Positions 44,113 to 53,237 of a DNA stretch of 64,000 nucleotides are shown here, in pieces. This DNA comes from Rubrivivax sp. (lineage in GTDB: Bacteria > Pseudomonadota > Gammaproteobacteria > Burkholderiales > Burkholderiaceae_C). The position numbers were made by a program, and so were the translations under genes. The stretch lies in the NCBI GenBank assembly GCA_027491255.1, contig JAIXWM010000081.1:62001-126000 (forward strand), read 5' to 3'. Each line of letters starts with the position of its first letter. Position 1 is the stretch's first letter. Below the pieces are notes generated by a model, which saw only the letters and a program-made list of their open reading frames with translations, searched no databases and was not told where the DNA came from.

Positions 44113-45102
44113 ATGAACACCCGCATCTTGCGCCGTCGCACCGTGTTGCAGACGCTCGGCGCCTCGGCCGCCGGCCTCGCGCTGCCGGTGCTCGCGCAGT
44201 CCACCTGGCCGTCGCGGCCGATCCGCTACATCGTGCCCTTCGCGCCGGGCGGCACGACCGACATCCTCGCCCGCGTCGTCGGCGAGAAGCTCGGTCCCAT
44301 CCTCGGCCAGACCATCGTGATCGAGAACAAGCCGGGCCAGGGCGGCTCGGTCGGCGCCGCCGAACTGGCCCGCGCCGCGCCTGACGGTCACACCATCGGT
44401 GGAGGCACGATCAGCTCGCACGCGATCAACGCCACGCTGTACGACAAGCTGCCTTACGACCCGGTGGCGAGCTTCGCGCCGATCACGATGTACGCGACGC
44501 AGCCCAATGTGCTGCTCGTGCACCCGAGCGTGCCGGTGAGCAGCCTGCGCGAGTTCATCGCGCTCTTGAAGGCCAGTCCGGGCAAGTATGTCTACGGCTC
44601 GGCCGGCAACGGCACCTCGCAGCACATCTCGGGCGAGCTGTTCAAGGCCATGGCCGGGGTCCAGATGCAGCACGTGCCCTACCGTGGCAGTGGCCAGATG
44701 GTGCCCGAGCTCCTGGGCGGCACTCTGCCGGTGGCCTTCGACAACATCGCCACCGGCATCCCGCACATGAAGGCCGGCAAGCTGCGTGCGCTTGCGGTGA
44801 CGACGGCGCGGCGCTCCGGCGTCGCGCCGGACGTGCCGACGATGGCCGAATCCGGGCTCGCGGGCTATGAACTGAGCTCCTGGCAGGCGGTGTTCGCGCC
44901 AGCGGGCACGCCGGCGGCCGTCGTCGACCGGCTCTACACCGAGATCGGCCGCATCCTGAAGATGCCCGAGGTGGCCAAGCGCCTCGGTGACCTGGGACTG
45001 GACCTGTCGGGCATGACGCCCGCCGAGCTCGGCGCGGTTGTTCGCGCCGACGTGCCTCGCCTGGGCAAGGTGGTGCGCGACAGCGGCGCGAAAGCCGACT
45101 GA
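44113..45102 (+). CDS. Bug-type periplasmic solute-binding protein (TctC family)
   Basis: The 329-aa product starts with RRRTVLQTLGASAAGLALPV, a possible Tat-type or long Sec signal, cleaved near VLAQS. The mature part has the Bug signature WPSRPIRYIVPFAPGGTTDILARVV and IENKPGQGGSVGAAELARAAPDGHT, plus HVPYRGSGQMVPELLGG. Bug proteins bind carboxylates, and many are orphans without adjacent TctAB permeases, as here. The divergent Ldh-family gene suggests a hydroxy- or keto-acid. Confidence 0.95.
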   Translation: MNTRILRRRTVLQTLGASAAGLALPVLAQSTWPSRPIRYIVPFAPGGTTDILARVVGEKLGPILGQTIVIENKPGQGGSVGAAELARAAPDGHTIGGGTISSHAINATLYDKLPYDPVASFAPITMYATQPNVLLVHPSVPVSSLREFIALLKASPGKYVYGSAGNGTSQHISGELFKAMAGVQMQHVPYRGSGQMVPELLGGTLPVAFDNIATGIPHMKAGKLRALAVTTARRSGVAPDVPTMAESGLAGYELSSWQAVFAPAGTPAAVVDRLYTEIGRILKMPEVAKRLGDLGLDLSGMTPAELGAVVRADVPRLGKVVRDSGAKAD

Positions 45103-45135
45103 GTCCGCAGCGGGGAGCCGGCCGGGCCAGGCCCG

Positions 45136-45648
45136 TCAGGGACCGTCCGGGTCGGGCTCGAAACGATCGGCAGGCATCTTGGTGCGCCGGCGGATGATCC
45201 ACACCAGGACGAAGACCGCCAGCACCAGCAGCGCGGCTGGCCCGTACCAGAGCAAGGCCGTCGTGCTCTTGACCGGCGGCTTGTAGAGCACGAAGTCGCC
45301 ATAGCGTGCGGTCATGTAGTCGTTGATCTGCGCCGGCGTTTGGCCGCGCTCCAGCATCGTGCGCACCTGGTTGCGCAAGTCGATTGCGAGATCCGCATTC
45401 GAGTCGGCGATCGTCTGGTTCTGGCATACCAGGCATCGCAGGCCGGCGGAGATCTTCATCACCTGCGCCTCGAGTGCCGGATCGGGCGCGGCGACGGCTT
45501 GCCGTGCCGGCCCGGTGCCGCCGCCCATGGCCGCAGAAGCTGGCGCAGCCGTTGCTCCCGGCGCAGCACTGGCGCCCTGTGACATCGCCGACCACGGCAG
45601 GATCGCCAGCAGCAAGGCGCCGGCGATGTGGACGAACAGCCGCCGCAC
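45136..45648 (-). CDS. ccmH: Cytochrome c biogenesis protein CcmH
   Basis: CcmH works with CcmG to reduce the CXXC of apocytochrome c before heme attachment. The 170-aa product has a signal peptide, the motif LRCLVCQNQTIADSNADLA with its CxxC-like redox pair (RCLVCQN), VRTMLERGQTPAQINDYMTARYGDFVLY, and a C-terminal membrane helix (about 130-150). It ends the operon. No CcmI (TPR part) is fused or adjacent, since the next gene is convergent. Confidence 0.95.
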   Translation of the reverse strand: MRRLFVHIAGALLLAILPWSAMSQGASAAPGATAAPASAAMGGGTGPARQAVAAPDPALEAQVMKISAGLRCLVCQNQTIADSNADLAIDLRNQVRTMLERGQTPAQINDYMTARYGDFVLYKPPVKSTTALLWYGPAALLVLAVFVLVWIIRRRTKMPADRFEPDPDGP

Positions 45649-45650
45649 CT

Positions 45651-46181
45651 TCAGGCCCCCAGCTGCTTGAGCAGCGGCTCGATCTTGTCCTGCAACACCT
45701 TGCGCGTCAGTGGGCCGACATGCTTGTAGCGCACTACCCCCTGTGCGTCGATGACGAAGGTCTCAGGCACACCGTAGACACCGAAGTCGATGCCGACCTT
45801 GCCGTCGAAGTCGATCAGCGTGGCTGCGTAGGGGTTGCCCAGGCGCTCGAGCCACGCCCGGGCATCGCCCGGGCGGTCCTTGTAGTTCAGGCCGACCACC
45901 GGCGCCTGGATGCGCCGCGCCAGGTCGATGACCAGCGGGTGTTCCTCGCGGCAGGGCGCGCACCAGGAGGCCCAGACGTTCATCACCCAGGGCTTGCCGG
46001 CGAAGTCCTCCCGCCGCATCGCCTTGTCGGGGTCGTCCAGGCGCGGCAATGTGAAGGCCGGTGCCTGCTTGCCGATCAGGGGTGAAGGCACTTCGCGCGG
46101 ATTCAGGCTCAAGCCGCGGAAGAGGAACCAGACGAGCACGCCGAACAGCGCGATCGGAATGAGGAAGCGCAGGCTCTTCAA
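45651..46181 (-). CDS. ccmG: Thiol:disulfide interchange protein CcmG/DsbE
   Basis: CcmG is a membrane-anchored periplasmic thioredoxin-like reductant for cytochrome c maturation. The 176-aa product has an N-terminal anchor (FLIPIALFGVLVWFLFRGLSL), then FTLPRLDDPDKAM, the active site WASWCAPCREEHP and VYGVPETFVIDAQGVVRYKH with the cis-proline. It starts 39 bases after ccmF and ends 2 bases before ccmH. Confidence 0.96.
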   Translation of the reverse strand: MKSLRFLIPIALFGVLVWFLFRGLSLNPREVPSPLIGKQAPAFTLPRLDDPDKAMRREDFAGKPWVMNVWASWCAPCREEHPLVIDLARRIQAPVVGLNYKDRPGDARAWLERLGNPYAATLIDFDGKVGIDFGVYGVPETFVIDAQGVVRYKHVGPLTRKVLQDKIEPLLKQLGA

Positions 46182-46220
46182 GCGGTCGATCCTTCGGGTG
46201 GGCGCGCGTGGTGCCGCGGC

Positions 46221-48212
46221 TCAGGCTGCTGCCACGGCGCCGCCGGGCTGGACCTGCTCGGCGGTGCGTCGGGCGCGGTAGCGGCGGTCGGTCGCGGCCA
46301 GCAGGCCCCCCAGCGCCATCAGCGCGCAGCCGCCCCAGATCCAGTCGACGAAGGGCTTGACGTACAGGCGCACGATCCACGCGCCGCCGTCCACCGGCTC
46401 GCCGAGCGAGACGTACAGGTCCTTGACCAGCCCCGTGCGGATGGCGGCCTCGGTCATCGGCATCTGCTGGACGCGGTAGATGCGTTTTTCCGGCCGCATC
46501 GAGGCGACCAGCCTGTCACCGCGCGCGCTGTCGGTCACTTCGACCAGACCCTGCACGCCCCGGTAGTTCGGCCCCTGCACCTCGCGGAACTCCTTGAGCG
46601 TGAAGCGCAGGTTGCCGATGCTGGTCGAGTCGCCGGGTTTCATCCGCACGTCCTTTTCGACCTCGTGCGTCTTGACGATCGTCACGCCGAAGATGAAGAC
46701 GGCCACGCCCAGGTGGGCGACCATCATGCCCAGACTGGCGCGGGGGATCTGGCGCGCGCGGCTGGCGATCGCGGCCAGTCCGGCGCCACGCGGCGCGATA
46801 CGCTCCCACAGGTCGGTGGCCACGCTGGCGACGATCCACCAGGCCAGCAGCAGGCCCAGCAGCGACATCAGGCTGATGCGCTCGGACAGCCAGGCACTGC
46901 CTGCGGTGGCCGCCACGGCCACCCCGGCGGCCCAGCGCAGGCGGCGTGCGATGTCGGGCAGTTCGGCCTGTTTCCAGCGTGCGATCGGGCCCACACCCAT
47001 GAGGAAGACGACCGGGGCCATCAGCGGCGCGAACACGGCGTCGAAGTAGGGCGGGCCCACGGATATCTTGCCCAGGTCGAGCGCGTCCAGCACCAGCGGG
47101 TACAAGGTGCCCAGCAGCACCGCGGCGCAGGCCACGAGCAGCAGCACGTTGTTGCCCAGCAGCAGCGTCTCGCGCGACAGCAGCGAAAAGCGTGCGCCCA
47201 GGCCGACGCTGGGCGCGCGCCAGGCGTACAGCAGGAGCGAGGCGCCCACGACCACGACCAGGAAGCCGAGGATGAACAGCCCCCGGGTCGGGTCCGTGGC
47301 GAAGGCGTGCACCGACGACAGCACCCCCGAGCGCACGAGGAAGGTCCCCAGCAGCGACAGCGAGAAGGCCAGGATGGCCAGCAGCACGGTCCAGTTCTTG
47401 AAGCTGCCGCGTTTCTCGGTCACGGCCAGGGAGTGGATCAGCGCCGTACCCACCAGCCAGGGCATGAAGGAGGCGTTCTCGACCGGGTCCCAGAACCACC
47501 AGCCGCCCCAGCCGAGCTCGTAGTAGGCCCACCAGCTGCCCAGCGCGATGCCCAGCGTGAGGAACATCCAGGCCACTGTCGTCCAGGGCCGGGTCCAGCG
47601 CGCCCATTGCGCGTCCAGCTGCCCGCCGATCAGCGCCGCCACGGCGAAGGCGAAGGCCACCGAGAAGCCCACATAGCCCATGTAGAGCATGGGCGGGTGG
47701 ATGACCATGCCCGGGTCCTGCAGCAGCGGGTTCAGGTCGCGTCCATCGGGCGCGGCCGGGAACAGGCGCTCGAAGGGGTTCGAGGTCAGCAGCGTGAAAA
47801 GCAGGAAGCCCACGCTGACCAGCGCCATCACCGAGACGATGCGCGCCAGCACGGGCAGCGGCAGGTGGCGGCTGAACAGGGCGACGGCGACCTGCCACAA
47901 CACCAGCATCAGGATCCACAGCAGCAGCGAGCCCTCGTGTCCGCCCCACACGCCGGACACCTTGTAGAACATCGGCAGCGCGGTGTTCGAGTGCTGGGAT
48001 ACGTACAGCACCGAGAAGTCATTCGTGACGAAAGCCGCGGTCAGGCAGGCGTAGGACAGCGCGACCAGCCCGAACAGCGCAACCGACCCGGGGCGCGCCA
48101 GCGCCATCCACTGCTGGCGGCCGCTTTGCGCGCCCACCAGCGGGACGATGCCGAGCACGAGAGACAGGCCGAGCGCCAGCCAGAGCGCGAAGTGGCCGAG
48201 TTCTGGCGTCAT
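46221..48212 (-). CDS. ccmF: Heme lyase subunit CcmF
   Basis: CcmF, with CcmH, ligates heme to apocytochrome c on the periplasmic side. The 663-aa product has about 14-15 membrane helices and the WWD heme-handling domain [20 protein letters not shown] (about residue 235-255), with flanking [11 protein letters not shown] and ending in a soluble loop and a last helix. It overlaps ccmE by four bases and precedes ccmG. Confidence 0.97.
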   Translation of the reverse strand: MTPELGHFALWLALGLSLVLGIVPLVGAQSGRQQWMALARPGSVALFGLVALSYACLTAAFVTNDFSVLYVSQHSNTALPMFYKVSGVWGGHEGSLLLWILMLVLWQVAVALFSRHLPLPVLARIVSVMALVSVGFLLFTLLTSNPFERLFPAAPDGRDLNPLLQDPGMVIHPPMLYMGYVGFSVAFAFAVAALIGGQLDAQWARWTRPWTTVAWMFLTLGIALGSWWAYYELGWGGWWFWDPVENASFMPWLVGTALIHSLAVTEKRGSFKNWTVLLAILAFSLSLLGTFLVRSGVLSSVHAFATDPTRGLFILGFLVVVVGASLLLYAWRAPSVGLGARFSLLSRETLLLGNNVLLLVACAAVLLGTLYPLVLDALDLGKISVGPPYFDAVFAPLMAPVVFLMGVGPIARWKQAELPDIARRLRWAAGVAVAATAGSAWLSERISLMSLLGLLLAWWIVASVATDLWERIAPRGAGLAAIASRARQIPRASLGMMVAHLGVAVFIFGVTIVKTHEVEKDVRMKPGDSTSIGNLRFTLKEFREVQGPNYRGVQGLVEVTDSARGDRLVASMRPEKRIYRVQQMPMTEAAIRTGLVKDLYVSLGEPVDGGAWIVRLYVKPFVDWIWGGCALMALGGLLAATDRRYRARRTAEQVQPGGAVAAA

Positions 48213-48667
48213 GGCTTGATTCCTTGCACCGTCTGCCCGTAGGCCTGGTCGCCACGTTTGGCCTTCTCGAGCGCTTCAGCCGCCTCGGGCGGCATGTAGT
48301 TCTCGTCATGCTTGGCCAGCACCTCGCGCGCCAGGAAGACCTCGCCCTGCATCTTTCCCTGGGCGACGACACCCTTGCCTTCCTTGAACAGGTCGGGAAG
48401 GATGCCCTCGTAGCGCACCGGCACGGTCTTGGCGGTGTCGGTGATCACGAAGCTGACCTGCACCCCTTCGCGCTTGACGCTGCCCTCCTGGACCAGACCG
48501 CCGATGCGAAAGACCCGCTGCGTCGGCGCCTCCTTCGAGGCCACCTGCGTCGGCGAGTAGAAGAAGACGAGGTTGCTCTCGAAGGCGTTGAGGACCAGCG
48601 CCACGATGGCGCCGACGCCAGCCAGGCCCACCCCGACCAGGGCCAGGCGCTTGTGACGGGTTTTCAT
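48209..48667 (-). CDS. ccmE: Heme chaperone CcmE
   Basis: CcmE binds heme covalently in transit to CcmF. The ATG at 48667 gives 152 aa: an N-terminal membrane anchor ([19 protein letters not shown]), an OB-fold core ([30 protein letters not shown]) and the heme-linking His in [12 protein letters not shown]. It overlaps ccmD (ATGA, 48664-48667) and ccmF. The longer frame up to 48916 is read through ccmD and is not the start. Confidence 0.97.
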   Translation of the reverse strand: MKTRHKRLALVGVGLAGVGAIVALVLNAFESNLVFFYSPTQVASKEAPTQRVFRIGGLVQEGSVKREGVQVSFVITDTAKTVPVRYEGILPDLFKEGKGVVAQGKMQGEVFLAREVLAKHDENYMPPEAAEALEKAKRGDQAYGQTVQGIKP

Positions 48668-48876
48668 GTGCGTCTTTCCTCCTCTTCGTCTTCGAGCCGG
48701 TCGGACGGGTCCGGGTTCCCGCTGTCGTCGCGAACTGCACCCAGGGCGCGCCTGCGGCGCCGTGCTGCCAGCCAGGGCTCGACCAGCATGCACAACAGGG
48801 CCACCGCGTACGAGCCCCAGACGAAGAAGCCGTCGCCTCCCATCGCGAAGAACGCAGCCGGACTCTCCCAGTTCAT
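48664..48876 (-). CDS. ccmD: Heme exporter accessory protein CcmD
   Basis: CcmD is a small single-pass protein that helps to release heme-loaded CcmE from CcmABC. The 70-aa product has the family start [21 protein letters not shown], one membrane helix (about 18-38), then a basic segment RRRRR and an acidic tail. Both ends overlap neighbours by four bases, so translation is coupled along ccmC-ccmD-ccmE. Confidence 0.93.
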   Translation of the reverse strand: MNWESPAAFFAMGGDGFFVWGSYAVALLCMLVEPWLAARRRRRALGAVRDDSGNPDPSDRLEDEEEERRT

Positions 48877-49616
48877 CGCAGGCCCCCGGAGCCGAGTTCA
48901 CGCACCCAGGCCCCACCGGCTTCGCGCTCGAGGATCAGCGCGCGTGTGCGCGTGAGGACGACGGCGAACGCGTAGGCCCAGCAGGCGAAGGTCATCAGCA
49001 GCATGGCTGTCAGCATCGTGCTCGCCATCTTCGGTGCGGCGGTCAGGCTCACGGTCGCGCCCTGATGCAGCGTGTTCCACCACTTGACCGAGAAATAGAT
49101 GATGGGGATGTTGACCGAGCCGACGACTGCCAGCAGCGCGCCTGCCTGGTCGGCCCGGCGCACGTCGTCGATGGCCTCGGTGAGCGCGATGTAGCCGAGG
49201 TAGAGGAACAGCAGGATCAGCTCCGAGGTCAGGCGCGCGTCCCAGACCCAGTAGGTGCCCCAGGTCGGGCGGCCCCACAGCGCGCCCGTCCACAGCGCCA
49301 GGAAGGTGAACATCGCGCCGGTGGGCGCGAGCGAGCGTGCCACCATCGAGGCCAGGCGGGCGTTGAAGGCCCACCCGATGGCCGCCCAGAATGCCATCAC
49401 GAGGTACAGCAGCATCGACATCCAGGCGGCTGGCACGTGGATGAAGATCACACGGTAGACCTCGCCCTGGGTGGCGTCGGTCGGTGCGACGAAGAATCCC
49501 ATCCACAGCCCCACCGCGGCCAGGAGGATGCACAAGGCCCAGCACACCGGCACGAGTACGCCAGCGAGCGCGTAGAAGCGCGGCGGGGAGGAGAAGGTGT
49601 AGAGCGTCAGGGGCAT
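48873..49616 (-). CDS. ccmC: Heme export membrane protein CcmC
   Basis: CcmC presents heme to CcmE. The 247-aa product has six membrane helices and the WWD-type motif [20 protein letters not shown] (about residue 127-146), with two conserved His flanking positions ([11 protein letters not shown] and WWNTLHQGA). It starts 34 bases after ccmB. Confidence 0.97.
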   Translation of the reverse strand: MPLTLYTFSSPPRFYALAGVLVPVCWALCILLAAVGLWMGFFVAPTDATQGEVYRVIFIHVPAAWMSMLLYLVMAFWAAIGWAFNARLASMVARSLAPTGAMFTFLALWTGALWGRPTWGTYWVWDARLTSELILLFLYLGYIALTEAIDDVRRADQAGALLAVVGSVNIPIIYFSVKWWNTLHQGATVSLTAAPKMASTMLTAMLLMTFACWAYAFAVVLTRTRALILEREAGGAWVRELGSGGLR

Positions 49617-49650
49617 CTGCGGGCGGGTGGGGCGTCGCGCGGGGTGGGAT

Positions 49651-50319
49651 TCACTCGGTCGATATTCTCAGCGCAGCCGCGGTGGCCCATGGGGCGCCCA
49701 GAGCAGTGGCGATCAACAGGGCGGCCAGCAACGAATGATGCCCGGAGGCCGATAGCCCTGATCCGACCGCGTCCACCGCGCCGGCGCCGAAGATCAAGGC
49801 GGGTGTGGCCAGCGGCAGGACGATCAGGATCAGCAGCATGCCGCCGCTGCGCAGGCCCAGCGTCAAGGCCGCCCCCAGGCTGCCCAGCAGGCTGAGGATG
49901 GGAGTGCCCAGCAGCAGGCCGAGCACCAGTGTCCCCAGCGCTGGCGCGGAGAGGTCGAACAGCAGGCCGATGACCGGCGCTGCCACGATCAACGGCAATC
50001 CCGACACCAGCCAGTGCGCCGCCGCCTTGGCCCACACCAGCTGCAGCGACGACGACGGCCCGAGCAGCATCTGCTCGAGCGAGCCGTCGGCCAGGTCGCC
50101 CGCGTACAGGGTGTTCACCGACAGCATGGCCGCCAGCAGCGCGCAGACCCAGACGATGCCCGGGGCGATCTGGCGCAGCGTCTGCGGCTCGGGCCCGACA
50201 CCGAGCGGAAACAGGCTGACCGCGACCAGGAAGAAGGCCACCGGCAGCAGCGACTCGATGCGCCGCCGGGCCGCCAGGCGCAGGTCGCGCAGGAGCACGG
50301 CCGCAAACACCGAGTTCAC
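49651..50319 (-). CDS. ccmB: Heme exporter permease CcmB
   Basis: CcmB is the membrane subunit of the CcmAB ABC complex that drives release of heme-CcmE. The 222-aa product has six hydrophobic helices and family segments LLRDLRLAARRRIESLLPVAFF, LSVNTLYAGDLADGSLEQMLL and LGTPILSLLGSLGAALTLGLR. It lies 49 bases after ccmA. Confidence 0.95.
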   Translation of the reverse strand: MNSVFAAVLLRDLRLAARRRIESLLPVAFFLVAVSLFPLGVGPEPQTLRQIAPGIVWVCALLAAMLSVNTLYAGDLADGSLEQMLLGPSSSLQLVWAKAAAHWLVSGLPLIVAAPVIGLLFDLSAPALGTLVLGLLLGTPILSLLGSLGAALTLGLRSGGMLLILIVLPLATPALIFGAGAVDAVGSGLSASGHHSLLAALLIATALGAPWATAAALRISTE

Positions 50320-50368
50320 CGGCCGGCCTCGCGAGGTCTGGGGGCGGCTGGCCGGCAGGCGCTGCGGT

Positions 50369-51064
50369 TCATGAAGCTGTCCTGTCTGGCGGGCGGGCGG
50401 CTTCCAGCCGCCATTCGCGCGGCACCGGGTCGGCCAGCGTCAGCGGCTGGTGGCTCGTCAGCAGCACCGCGCCACCGCGGTGGGTGTGCTCGGTCAGCAG
50501 CGAGTTCAGCACGTTGATCCCGCGGTCGTCGAGCGCGTCGAAGGGCTCGTCCAGCAGCCACAGCGGCGCGGCGTCGGGCAGGGCGAGCCGGGCCAGCGCG
50601 ACGCGGCGCCGCTGGCCCTGGCTGAGTGTGCGCACCGGCGCCGCAGCGCGGGAGCCCACGCCCAGGCGCGCGAGCGCCTGCGCGATCTGTGCCTCGTCGG
50701 GCGACTGGTTGCTCAGGCGCGCGAGGAATCGCAAGGCCTCTGCAGCCGTGAGGTCGTCCTTCAGCGCGTTGGCATGCGCGATGTAGACGAAGGGGCGGCG
50801 CCCTTCGGCGCCGGCACGCGCCAGCGGCTGGCCTGCGATCTCGACCCGCCCGTCCGCGGGCGCCGACAGCCCGCACAGCAGGCGCAGCAGCGTCGTCTTG
50901 CCACGCCCGTTTCGCCCGCGCAGCCAGACCACTTCGCCGGGCCGCAGCGCCAGATCCAGCCCCTCGAAGAGCAGACGCTCGCCGCGCCGGCCGGCCAGGC
51001 CACGGACCTGCAGCAGCGGCGCGTCGCCGGGCGGTCCTGGCTGGAGGGGCAAGGTCGCGGCCAA
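50369..51064 (-). CDS. ccmA: Heme exporter ATP-binding protein CcmA
   Basis: CcmA powers the CcmAB complex. The 231-aa product has a Walker A LRGRNGRGKTTLLRLLCGL, Q-loop region HANALKDDLTAAEALRF, ABC signature LSQGQRRRVALARL and Walker B LWLLDEPFDAL. It is the first ccm gene and begins only 24 bases after trpS ends, so the ccm genes may be read from the trpS promoter. Confidence 0.95.
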   Translation of the reverse strand: MAATLPLQPGPPGDAPLLQVRGLAGRRGERLLFEGLDLALRPGEVVWLRGRNGRGKTTLLRLLCGLSAPADGRVEIAGQPLARAGAEGRRPFVYIAHANALKDDLTAAEALRFLARLSNQSPDEAQIAQALARLGVGSRAAAPVRTLSQGQRRRVALARLALPDAAPLWLLDEPFDALDDRGINVLNSLLTEHTHRGGAVLLTSHQPLTLADPVPREWRLEAARPPDRTAS

Positions 51065-51088
51065 GGCGCAGCGGCGGTGCGGCCGTTC

Positions 51089-52297
51089 TCAGTAGTCGAG
51101 CCCCATGGCCTCGCGCACCTCGGCCATGGTCTGCCGGGCGACGGTGCGGGCGCGCTCGGTGCCCTCATCCACGATGCGGCGCACCCGGGCGCGGTCGCCC
51201 ACCAGCTCGGCGGCGCGCTCGCGCCAGGGCTGCTGCTCGCGCAGGATGGCGTCGATCACCGGCTGCTTGCACTCCAGGCAGCCGATGCCGGCGCTGCGGC
51301 AGCCCGCGGCCAGTTGCGTGCGCGTCGACTCGTCGCTGTAGACCTGGTGGAACTGCCAGACCGGGCAGCGTCCGGGCTCGCCGGGGTCGGTGCGGCGCAC
51401 GCGCTGCGGGTCGGTGGGCATGCGGCGGATCTTGGCCTCGACCTGCGCGGGCTCCTCGCGCATCGCGATCGTGTTGCCGTAGCTCTTGCTCATCTTGCTG
51501 CCGTCCAGTCCCGGCAGCTTTGCGACCTCGGTGTGCAGCGCCTGCGGTTCGACGAGGATGGTCTTGCCCGTGCCGCGCAGGTGACCGCTGAGCAGCTCGG
51601 TGTCGGCGGGCGCCCAGCCCGAGACGGCCACGGCCGCCTTGCGCAGCACGGCGTCACCCTTGGCCAGCGCATCGGCGGAGCCGGTCTCACCGTAAGCCTT
51701 GCGCTGCTTCTCGAAATAGCGCGCGTCGTCCTTGCCGAGCTTCACCAGGGCCGCGGCGGCCAGGGCGTCGAAGTCGGGGTGGCGTCCGTAGAGGTGGTTG
51801 AAGCGGCGTGCCACCTCGCGCGTGAGCTCGACGTGCGAGGACTGGTCCTCGCCCACCGGCACGTAGGTCGCCTTGTAGACCAGGATGTCGGCGGCCTGCA
51901 GCAGCGGGTAGCCGAGGAAGCCGTAGGTCGCGAGATCCTTGTCCTTGAGCTTCTCGATCTGGTCCTTGTAGGTCGGCACGCGCTCCAGCCAGCCCAGTGG
52001 CGTGCCCATGGCCAGCAGCGTGAACAACTCGGCGTGTTCGGGCAGGCGGCTCTGGAGAAAGATCGTCGAGCGCTGCGGATCCAGTCCGGCGGCGATCCAG
52101 TCGATGACCATCTCGAACACGTTGCGCTCGATGACCTCGCGGCTGTCGTAATGCGTGGTCAGCGCGTGCCAGTCGGCAACGAAGTAGTGGCAGTCGTGAT
52201 CGTCCTGCAGCCGCACCCAGTTCTTCAGGGCGCCGTGGTAGTGGCCGAGGTGCAGGGCGCCGGTGGGGCGCATGCCGGAGAGGACGCGGGTGCGCAT
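51089..52297 (-). CDS. trpS: Tryptophanyl-tRNA synthetase
   Basis: TrpS charges tRNA-Trp. The 402-aa class I synthetase has the HIGH-type motif ALHLGHYHGALKNW at about residues 15-28 and GSKMSKSYGNTI with the KMSKS loop. It also has DIQ-type segments such as YPLLQAADILVYKATYVPVGEDQSSHVELTREVARRFN, which contact tryptophan and ATP. It carries an insertion near 285-330 with CPVWQFHQVY and CLECKQP, typical of the longer proteobacterial form. The start at 52297 faces purN across an 89-base shared upstream region. Confidence 0.97.
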   Translation of the reverse strand: MRTRVLSGMRPTGALHLGHYHGALKNWVRLQDDHDCHYFVADWHALTTHYDSREVIERNVFEMVIDWIAAGLDPQRSTIFLQSRLPEHAELFTLLAMGTPLGWLERVPTYKDQIEKLKDKDLATYGFLGYPLLQAADILVYKATYVPVGEDQSSHVELTREVARRFNHLYGRHPDFDALAAAALVKLGKDDARYFEKQRKAYGETGSADALAKGDAVLRKAAVAVSGWAPADTELLSGHLRGTGKTILVEPQALHTEVAKLPGLDGSKMSKSYGNTIAMREEPAQVEAKIRRMPTDPQRVRRTDPGEPGRCPVWQFHQVYSDESTRTQLAAGCRSAGIGCLECKQPVIDAILREQQPWRERAAELVGDRARVRRIVDEGTERARTVARQTMAEVREAMGLDY

Positions 52298-52386
52298 GGT
52301 GTTCGATGCAGGTGGAAACCCGGATTCTGGCAGACGCTCCGCCGGCGCCAGCCACCAGACGGCGCCGCGCCTACACTGCGGCCCGC

Positions 52387-53040
52387 ATGAAGCGCATCGT
52401 CGTCCTGATTTCCGGCCGCGGATCGAACATGGAAGCGCTGGTGCGCTGCTGTGCGGCCGAGTCCTGGCCGGCGCGTGTCGTGGCGGTGATCAGCAACCGG
52501 CCGGACGCCGCCGGGTTGGAGTTCGCGCGTGCGCAAGGCATCGCCACCGGGGTCGTCGACCATCGCGCGCATGCCACCCGCGGGGCCTTCGACCATGCAC
52601 TGCGTGAAGCCGTTGCCGCGCACGCCCCCGATCTGGTCGCGCTGGCGGGCTTCATGCGGGTGCTCGGTCCGGTCTTCGTGCATGCCTGGGCCGGCCGATT
52701 GCTGAACATCCACCCGTCGTTGCTGCCCGCCTTTCCAGGTCTGCACACGCACCGCCGCGCGCTCGAGGCCGGCTGCAAGGTGGCAGGCGCCACGGTGCAC
52801 TTCGTGACCGAGGCCCTGGACCACGGCCCCATCGTCATCCAGTCAGCGGTGCCGGTGCGGCCTGACGATACCGAGGGCACCCTGGCGGCGCGCGTGCTGG
52901 TCACCGAGCACCTGATCTACCCGCGTGCCGTGCGCTGGTTCGTCGAGGGCGCGCTAGAGCTCGACGCCGGGCGCGTCAGGCAACGCGACGGGCAGGCGCA
53001 GTGGCTGATGGCTGAGCCCGCCGCGGTGGGCGGCGGCTGA
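52387..53040 (+). CDS. purN: Phosphoribosylglycinamide formyltransferase PurN
   Basis: PurN transfers formyl from 10-formyl-THF to GAR in purine synthesis. The ATG at 52387 gives 217 aa with RIVVLISGRGSNMEALV at the start, LVALAGFMRVLGPVFV, the catalytic NIHPSLLPAFPGLHTHRRAL and GATVHFVTEALDHGPIVIQ. Residues Asn, His and Asp of the active site are present. The open frame upstream to 52306 is not conserved. Confidence 0.97.
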   Translation: MKRIVVLISGRGSNMEALVRCCAAESWPARVVAVISNRPDAAGLEFARAQGIATGVVDHRAHATRGAFDHALREAVAAHAPDLVALAGFMRVLGPVFVHAWAGRLLNIHPSLLPAFPGLHTHRRALEAGCKVAGATVHFVTEALDHGPIVIQSAVPVRPDDTEGTLAARVLVTEHLIYPRAVRWFVEGALELDAGRVRQRDGQAQWLMAEPAAVGGG

Positions 53041-53048
53041 GAGCCTTT

Positions 53049-53205
53049 CCCCATGGTCGCCTTGCATGTCAGGACACGCCGGCTCGCCGTGGCGAATCCT
53101 CGCCTGAGCCCGAGCGACGGCAGCGGCTCATGCCTGGGTGCCGTGCGTCTTGACGCGCCTGTCGGGTATCGCGGAAAAGCGCTCGTCCTGCGAGCGAGGC
53201 CGCCT
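53049..53205. repeat. Dispersed intergenic repeat, copy 2
   Basis: Counterpart of 16048-16195: it starts CCCCATGGTCGCCTTGCATG and later has GCGCCTGTCGGGTATCGCGG followed by AAAAGCGCTC. It fills most of the 197 bases between purN and the methyltransferase gene. The tail AGCGCTCGTCCTGCGAGCG contains a short inverted pair that could fold. Confidence 0.45.
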
Positions 53206-53237
53206 CTGCGCTGTCCCGCCCCCAAGCCCGAAATCCC

